Below are positions 11,501 to 20,500 of a stretch of 64,000 nt of DNA, one piece after another (within the stretch, counting starts at the first letter, position 1; each line of letters begins with the position of its first letter). Source of the stretch: Aphrocallistes beatrix (taxonomy: Eukaryota > Porifera > Hexactinellida > Sceptrulophora > Aphrocallistidae); the NCBI GenBank assembly GCA_963281255.1, contig OY725504.1, positions 310,001 through 374,000 of the forward strand, read 5' to 3'. The notes under the pieces were generated by a model that saw only the letters and a program-made list of their open reading frames with translations, was not told where the DNA came from and ran no database searches. The position numbers and the translations under genes are program-made.

Positions 11501-14500
11501 AAGAGGTGTCAAACAGAATTGCGAAATTTCGAATTTGAAAATGAACAGCTTTTACAACAAAACTCTAATTTGCGCGCTGAATTCAAGCATGAAATATTCA
11601 GTAAAAATACGGTTGAAGATTTGAGGCGTGAAAATATGCAACTAAAATATGAACTCGAAGATGAAAGGTCAAAATTGAGGTCAGTTCGTGAGATTCAAGA
11701 GAAAATGGGCGCCAGGTATAGGTGTGAAATGGAAGAAATTTCAAACACGAAAGAACGATTGGTTCACGAAAAAAACAATTTTGAAAAACAAAACTTTGAA
11801 TTTACTCAAAAAACGCGAGAAATTGAAATTCTTCGCGAAACAGTGAACACACAACATCAACAAATCGAGCAAATGAAAGAAGACCAAAGTTCTATTTTGA
11901 GAGCGACCGGCAGTGAAGTGGATCTGTTGATGGATACATATGGCATCCGACACCAAATTCCTGAATTCTCAAGTGGCACACTCAGAGGGTTGGAAAATGA
12001 GCCAAGAAAGTGGATTGCAGATTTGTTGGGTAAACTGAAATGGTTGCAATCTGAAATAAAGCGAGCTCAATTCAAGGACAGTATTTAACATATATATTCA
12101 CTTAACACCTATTCTTGAGATATTAAAATAATATATTTACGAAAACAATACTTAATTGTTTGTCATTTCAAGGTGTGAAACAACAACAATCATGTTTCTA
12201 AACAAAACGTGTTAGTAGTACTTATTATTAATTAAATATATTATTAGGTGTGAATATACGACACATCTAACCAATGTATTCCTTGTTTGTGTGTATATAA
12301 ACCAAATTTGTTACTCAAAATAATGTACACAAATTCAGGTTTAGAAGTGTTAATATTTACTAATTGTATAGAATATCCAACTCCACCACCACCACATTCC
12401 GATCCCGCTCCAGGGTATCCAGGGCGTAACCAACCTCAAAATGTAACAGTACCCGACATTCCTCAGGGAATACCTGGTAACCAGAGAGAGCTCACATAAT
12501 AAATTTCCGTTTATTTCTCTCTATTTATACATTCTATTTATAGACCTCACAGCTGAGTCTAATTCTAGTTCGGGCGGGGAAATGGAACTGCACCCGCTGC
12601 TCAGATATAGTTCCAGTTCCGGTTCTAAATTTAAACCGATTCCAGTCAAGGCGAAGCGACGGCAGAAAGCTAAGCTATTTTTAGAACGCATTAAGAAGGA
12701 AACTAGAACTGAATCAGCTGATTTTGCGCGGGAAACGGATAATGACACCGGAAGAGAGGTACTAATTTTAGTTACAAATTTGTACATACAGTAGCTATAA
12801 ATATGTTTCGTTTTTTGGATGATCGAAAAATCCATGATACTATAAATAGAACAGGTGTGAAGTGGCATGGTGGCTGGGACACAATTCTGAGTATGTCTGT
12901 TTGTTTTGATCAGACACGAGAAGTGTCGATTTAATACAAACAAATCTATACACACATTTTGAATAGCAACTCCATAACAGAGAAGTATCTTCGATAGTGT
13001 GATGTAGCTAATATTAGCTACAGACATACTGTACTAAATTTAGAATCGGGACATAAGGGTGCACAAGAAGTGTTTGTAATCCCAGATATGATGTTATAAT
13101 ATTTTGAACTTGGAGTACTGCTAATAGAGAAAACACATTGTACTTGTAGTACTATGTGGTAACTATGTATTATTAATACAATGTTCCATTGTACACTCAA
13201 TATACAACACTACTCTCTCCCTTGAAAACATAATTAGTTAATTATTTGAAAAATGTTCCACTTCCAAAATCTCATTTCTATTAATCTTTTCAAGCTGCCA
13301 GCTGGTGTATATATCACACCTCCTCCACCTGATCTTCAACAGCTGATCGACAAAGTGGCATACCAAGTGGTTTCTAGCACCAGTGAGTCGTTTGAAAGAC
13401 ATTTAAAGGAAGGAGGGAATTCCATCTATGATTTCTTGTATCCAAGCAACCAATACAATGCGTACTATCGAGTACGGAAAGGAATGTTCAAGAAAGATGA
13501 AAACATTCCACAGAAGGTAGTTCTAATTATAGAAACGTACCTCGAATTAGAAAAATTTGATGCACACAATTATATTTTTTTCTCATAAATTCCCAATAAA
13601 ATCGTAGAATGTTGTTTACTAATTATATTTTGAATTTATTTACTAAACAATTGTTTATTTTAGGAAGTATTAGAGCAAGGGAGGAGTGAATTGGTTCCAA
13701 TTTCATTCTCGTTTCAGAAGAAAGTGAACAACAAAGATTTGGAACAGAAAGTCTATCTTGGCGGAGATTCTAGTTCCGGTGAAGAAGAGGAGAAGGTAGG
13801 AGAGGTGTTCCATTCGTACTATAAATAGAATGTTTACGCTCTGTTTACAGATGAACCAACCGAGAACTCATGAATGTGACAACAGAGATCATGGCAATGG
13901 TAGGTGTTTATTGGTATTCATTATTGTATCATAAATTTTACAAAACAAAACATGTAAATGCAATAGATAATTTAAATAACTTCTAGTTACAATTATAATA
14001 ATAAATTAAAACAGGGTTTTTTAAGGGCGATCATGGTGTAAAAATTACACCACGAATTTTGGGAGTTACACCACGATTTGGGTCGGCCGCTGCAGCGTGG
14101 GCAATATTTTGTTAATATTTTTTCGGTGGTTACACCGTGATTAAGCTGAGTTACACCAAGGTCTCAACCTTAAAAAAACCCTGAATTAGAAATTTTTATG
14201 ATCTCTGCCAACTTGCCAACTGTCCCGGGGTTTTTTCACTCTACTATTGAGCTAATTTTCTCAAGTGTCCCGCTTTACATTAAGTTTCTCCATTACATAA
14301 ATCCCACTTTTATTTATTCTATGTATAATAATGTATAATATGTCCCGCGAAATTCAACGCTGCGTCCCGCTTTTATCACGGCTCAAGTTGGCATGTATTC
14401 TCTCCATCTTATCAATACAAAAGCAAAGAAGGCAGTTGATATAGCAATTAACATTTGACTGACTAAACTCAAATTCCACTAAGCACCGTCACTAATGCAA

Positions 14501-17500
14501 AACTTGATCATCTGCCTTTGATAAAAACTAAGATTATCTAATATTTCAGTGCATAGCATAACGCGTGGTGTATTATGCTTTCCTCTGTAAGAATAAGATC
14601 ACAATTTGGACTATACTTCATAACTCAATGAAACATAATACTCTATAGGTTTTAATAGAATTTATTAACTGTACTATCGAGTTTATTTCATCTCGAATCT
14701 CTCTGAAATGACTACTAGGGCGAAATTGATTGCAAAGCGTGCTGAAAAGACTAAAAATTTCCTTTCTTACATTTCTAAAAATAGAATTAACGATTCTGGT
14801 ACTGCCTCACAAGTACTGCCACTCGATCCAAATGAAGTGGACGCACCCACACAGCCACGAGACCACATCGAGAGGACGATGAGTGTCCCAATCCTATCGC
14901 TTGAAACGAAGAGAAAGTTATCAGGGAAAACAGCTAGCCAACCATTAATGTCCTTTTCAAAGTATGACCTTTATCCTGGTTCTGATTCTGAAGAGGATTT
15001 AGATCTGATGTCAATGAGTGGGGAACCGAACTATGTCGACTTAAGCATGATACAGGACCCCAGCGTCCGTAAGTCCGTCCGAATCACGAAAGCTATTCTC
15101 ACAAAGTCGACGAATGAGCTACGAGCATATTCTGATTCCTTGAAGTTCCCACAATTCGATGATGAAGTCGTAGCGGGTAAACCTGAGGACGACATTCAAA
15201 CTGAAGATGTTTCCATGTCAGAAGAAAGCACTCAGATAGCGAGAAACCGATTAAGATCGTCCGTTTCCGTTTCCAGGCCCTTTAGAATCCCTCCGCTCCC
15301 CAAAACCGCGACAGAAAACGATCGGAACAGGGTCAGGGTCCTTCAAGAAATTCTCAACACAGAGATCGACTACATTCGCTGCTTAAGGAAACTCGTAGCG
15401 CTTCGAGACTTAGTAGCAGCCAATGGGAGCACGCTTGGCCTCAATGAAGAACAGGTGGAACGGATGTTCGCCGGAATTCCAGACATCCTGGACAGTCACG
15501 AGATGTTCTACATGTCTATGAGCGGGAAACTGAAACAGATGCCGGAAGATTTTAATATCGTCCTGCTGGAATTCGGGCCTGATTGCATTTCCGCGTTCTC
15601 TCGAGAAATAGTGACTATTTCCTACACAAAATACTCAGCACACTTCACTTCTGTCTTGGACCAAATCGTAAAGCAACAGATGGCGAACGAAAATTTCACT
15701 AAAATGATTAAAAAATTTGAGTCAGACATGAATGAGAGTTTGAAGACAGCATTGCTAAGGCCGATAGAGATATTTCCTAAATACATATACTTGGTTGGGG
15801 AGCTGTTAAGGTACACTGATGCTTCACATTCCGATCATTGCTCTCTTGGAAACGCACTTGCGGGGTTAGAAAGTATGGCGATTCGTTTGGGGGTGATTCG
15901 ACGTGAAAGCGAATTGAAGGAACAATTCTTACAGTTGCAATCACGAATTATCACGATCGGGAAAGACTTTTTTCGCTCTGGATCACGAAAATTAATCCGT
16001 ATCGAACCGGTGATAAAACTATCGCGTAAAAATGGAAGAATAAAGCCAAAATTCCGCTATATTTTCATCTTCAACGATCACATACTTTGCCTAAGAGGAG
16101 CGAAACGTCCATTCATGCAGGAAATGCTCGTTCCCGATTTAGAAAGTGGAGCAACCCTTTTGAGTCAATACTTCTTAGAGTGGTCAACGCCGATTGAGAG
16201 TGTGGACGTGAAAGTTCGCGAAAAAGCTGAGAACCTTCGAGTGTACCGTGAGATAGTCAAAATACTCAACGAGGAGCTTTCCCAGAAGAAGACGGACTTA
16301 GATATCTTGAAACAAATCGATCTTCTAGTCACTCAGCTCTACGGGGACTACCAAGGGCTCACTAAGGTGAATGTACAGAATTCCATCGCACATCTATCAC
16401 ACGACTTGAAAAGTGACTTAATCTACACCTCGACACAGAAATCACACGCCATTGAAATAAACCTGACGCGTGGCCCGAGGCAAAAACGCTACATCTACTA
16501 TCTAGGTTCAATCGATAGTTTGAAAGAGTTCGTTCTAACATTCCGCTACTCCAAGCTACGCATGCAGCCTGAAAATATTCAAGGATGGCTAACCTTTTCG
16601 CCGGAGTCAGAACATAAGATGAAATATCTCCACAACCATCCGATGCAAGTGGATTACCATACGGTTGATACGATGTACGCTAACTGTAGTGTTATCTGTG
16701 CCACTCTTGTTCACGAAGGAATAGTATGGCTGTGCTGTGGAAATCTCCGCTTGGGATTAATCATAATCTTAAACACGCAAGGCAAAACCATTGAAAAGAT
16801 CCTACAACACAAAGTTTGCGCCGAGAGAATTTCAGTGGTACATTTTATGCCAGCTTTTCAGTCTACGAATGAGTGTTTCGAAGTGAGTTGGGTTTACCCC
16901 ACCGTGTGGGTAGGAACAGAAAGCGGAAAACTCTACATATTCGACGCCACTATTCCGACACGAATCGATTTAAACGTGGAAACGGACTGTCCAGACACGA
17001 TTGTTTCAATGGAGAATTTTGAAGACACGATGTTCATTGGGCTAGCTAATGGAGATTTAATGGTGTTCGATTTAGGCGAGGATTCGCAATGGGACGGGAT
17101 ATGTCGCTTCAGTATGAACATTAGTGAGCTGAGCATCTCGTCCATTCACGTTATAACAGAGTCACTGTGGTGTTTCAGCGGGAATCGTGCATTCATTTTC
17201 TCACCGACACAGCTAAATATAGTCGAAACTGTTACTATAAATAACGACCCTTCATTACACGTTTTACTTACAGCGCCGTTCGGAAATGCGATTTGGTTGT
17301 GCATGAAACAAACTTCTGAGCTCCTCTTGTTCCATGTGCTACACAAGGAGATATTACAGACAGTCAGTTTGAATCGGTTCTTCAAGCAAATGAAAATGGA
17401 AGGTTTGATCGAGAATGAAGCGATAAAAATCAGTTCTCTTCTCGCTACTCATGGCTCATTATGGGTGGGGACAACAGAAGGAATTATTCTCAATTATGAA

Positions 17501-20500
17501 CTACATGACGGAGTTCCTGTGTTCGTCGGACAGACTTCTATGTCTCGAGATTCTCACATTGAAGGAGCGAAAGAGTTTCTGTTTATTTCTAAAAATATCG
17601 GACAGAGGTGTGCTCCGAAATTTCAGAATCCTAGGCGGGATCCTGACATGTTAGAACTAGATGATGGCTACTGGACACAAACCCAAATGAAACAACAAAA
17701 CGCCTGCAAAGCGCCGAGCATTCCATCAGCCTTCGAGGCGTCGAATATTCTCCTGGAGGGGGACTTGAAGATTCAAAGAGTCAGTTCGGACCCGACAAAG
17801 ACAGAAGAAGGTTTGCCTCGCGATTTCACATCTCCTCTCGCTCCGAATAGCGCTCGTAAACGCCCGCTGTCACAAACCAGTTCCTTCCCGCCTAAATTAA
17901 ACGCCACACCTCAAACACGACACAACAGTTTTCCGCTCACAAGTGATGCCATGTACGACAATCAATTCAAACCGAGCGAAGAGACGATCCAAGAACGAAG
18001 TTTTGAAGACTCAACGCACATTGACCCAAATTCTCCTGTACAGAACAATTCAACGTTTAAAGATATCAAACTGGATGAAGCGATTCCTCCCGTTATTTCC
18101 GGGATTAATCCACCACCACCAAAACCACCTCGATTCCAGCCACACCAATCCTCTGAATCGCTGCCATTGAACGGACACGTGGACGACTTAGTTCCAATTG
18201 GAACTGAGATGAGGCAAGGACGTTCTAGTGTTTCTTCTGACGTTACTTATGAAGAAATTAGGCAAAGAAATCTATCAGCTGAGTACAGCCAATCATCTTT
18301 AGAGGATTCTGAGAATTCCACAGCTAACAACAGCCTAGCTTCCAATGCAGGGCCCGTCTCCATCAAACAGACTCCGAAACCATTCAGCTCCAAGTTCATA
18401 GACCTAACCAACCCCTCGCACACTGAAAAGATTTGGGAAATGGTGGAAGACGTGAAACTCGACAAGAAATCGTATACCCGAGATCCATACGTTATAATGA
18501 AGAGCCCAAGTAAGACATTCCAAAGCCCCCAGATTGAAACTATGACCAAGAAAGAGGAACAGGAAGCATCTCCTTACGTCCAACTCTCCAGTTTTGTGAA
18601 TAAACCACGGGAGCGCTCGAAAACTGAGATAGGAAACCTAGACGGAGAGGGACCCGAGGGAAGAAAACCCCTCATTCCCGAATACTCGATGATTCGCCGG
18701 AATCTGACACAGACAGACGACATGGAACAAGTGCCTCATTTAGTTCCGCCTACAGCCAATGAATACTTTGTCCTTTCTTCTGAAACTCGCAACTCTAACT
18801 CCTACAGACCGAAGAAGAGAAGTGTTCCCAACTTGTCAGAGTCAGGAATGAAAGTGTTTCCCACTAAGAGACAGGTGTCTGGGGTCTACACTAAACTGAA
18901 AATGAACGAAGCTTTGGATTTAGAAGCCCCCACTTATGAGCGATTAATCCTGAATTCGGACGGAAGGCCTATCTCAATCTCGCCGGACCGTAAACTGAAA
19001 TACCGACGGACTAAATCCGATTCGGTGCCAATCCAAAATAAACTTAGTATCACAACACCTAAAAATAGCAATGAACCGTTGAGCGAGCGAGAGAGTGCTT
19101 GGATGGACATTCACTTGGACAGCTACTACGTGCTGTCAGCTGGAGGAGGGTATTTTGATTGGCGGGTGGAAGGCAATAAGCCATCACACAATGACGCCAC
19201 TAATCCAACGCTAATCCTGTGGGAGCTGCCTATCACGCATAATCTGTAGCTATTTATAGCATGCTGGGACTATTAATAGGTTTTATTCATGACGTTGTAA
19301 TATATCTTCATTTATGTGTTTGGAATTAATGTTTTTTGAGACATTCCTGTTGTCATAACTGTTACTAACAAAAGAAAGTTAAGAATGGAGATTGTATTTA
19401 ATTATATTTGGTGTCCCAGAGGTGTGAAGATGGATTTCGACACCGCAGAATCTGTACCTGACAATACACATTAAATATTCCGTACAACACACAGCATAGA
19501 TGAAGTAATATCCAAGGTTCTTAATGTTGTCTCGTTCGTAGTAGAGCTATTCTCTAACATTGAGATTCAATAATACCACGAACTGTGGACTCATTAATAC
19601 ATTCAAGTTCTAGCATCTTATTATAGAACTTGCACAACACGATACTCCATATAACAAAAAGTACGGAGAGCATGCTCCTTAGAAATACAAAGAACAACTT
19701 CTTAAAAGTACGGAGCGCATAATACATTATTATTAATTAACTTCATAGAAGAGCTGTGAGCGCACTAAATAGGAAATGCGAGCTATGCAAACAAACTACT
19801 ACGTATTTCATTTCAATGAAGTTTGTTTAGATATCTTTCTTAATTTTATCAGGAAATTAAGATGAATAAAAAAATATCGGCGCTTCTAGGGAGGTCTGGA
19901 TTAATAATGCTTACATATCCGCGCAATAAAGTACATTTTGAATCATTCCGATTAAGTGTTTTAGGTTGGAAACCCTAAAAGTGTAAGGTGTGTTCTATAA
20001 ATAGAATAGACCCCTAAGCAAAAATTGGATAGTATTAATAAGCCAACTCGATTTTGTCTAGGGTCGATTCTATTTAAAGAATAGATCCCACACTTTACAG
20101 TTTCCCCGCCCAAAATTACTTAACCGGAAATGAGTCAGCAAAATCCATGGTCCGAATCGGTATAAGATAGTATGAGTGTGAGGTTACAACAATTGACGGG
20201 AGTCAAAGGTAGAAATTCAATTATGTTTTAGACTGGAAGAGTGAGTGCATCCAGACTACGAGGAGGAAGAGAGTAGCCGAGTTTATGCAGAAAATAAAAG
20301 ATAAGAAATCCAGAAAGACAGGAAAACTGAAAATGAAACCTAAAAAGGTGTCAGGCACCACTGAACTGTACCAGCCTGAGTTCCCTACCGATGCACCAGC
20401 AGAGAGGAAGGTCTACCACCAACCCCCAGTACAGTACGGTGAGTATTGAGTCAATCAAATACTATTACAGTACAAGCTTATAGTCTTCCAGTACCAAGCA

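Noticed and set aside
12521-13027. 168-codon minus-strand frame
   Set aside because: It lies antisense to SFSWAP exon 4 and crosses introns; no family resemblance and the plus strand explains the sequence.
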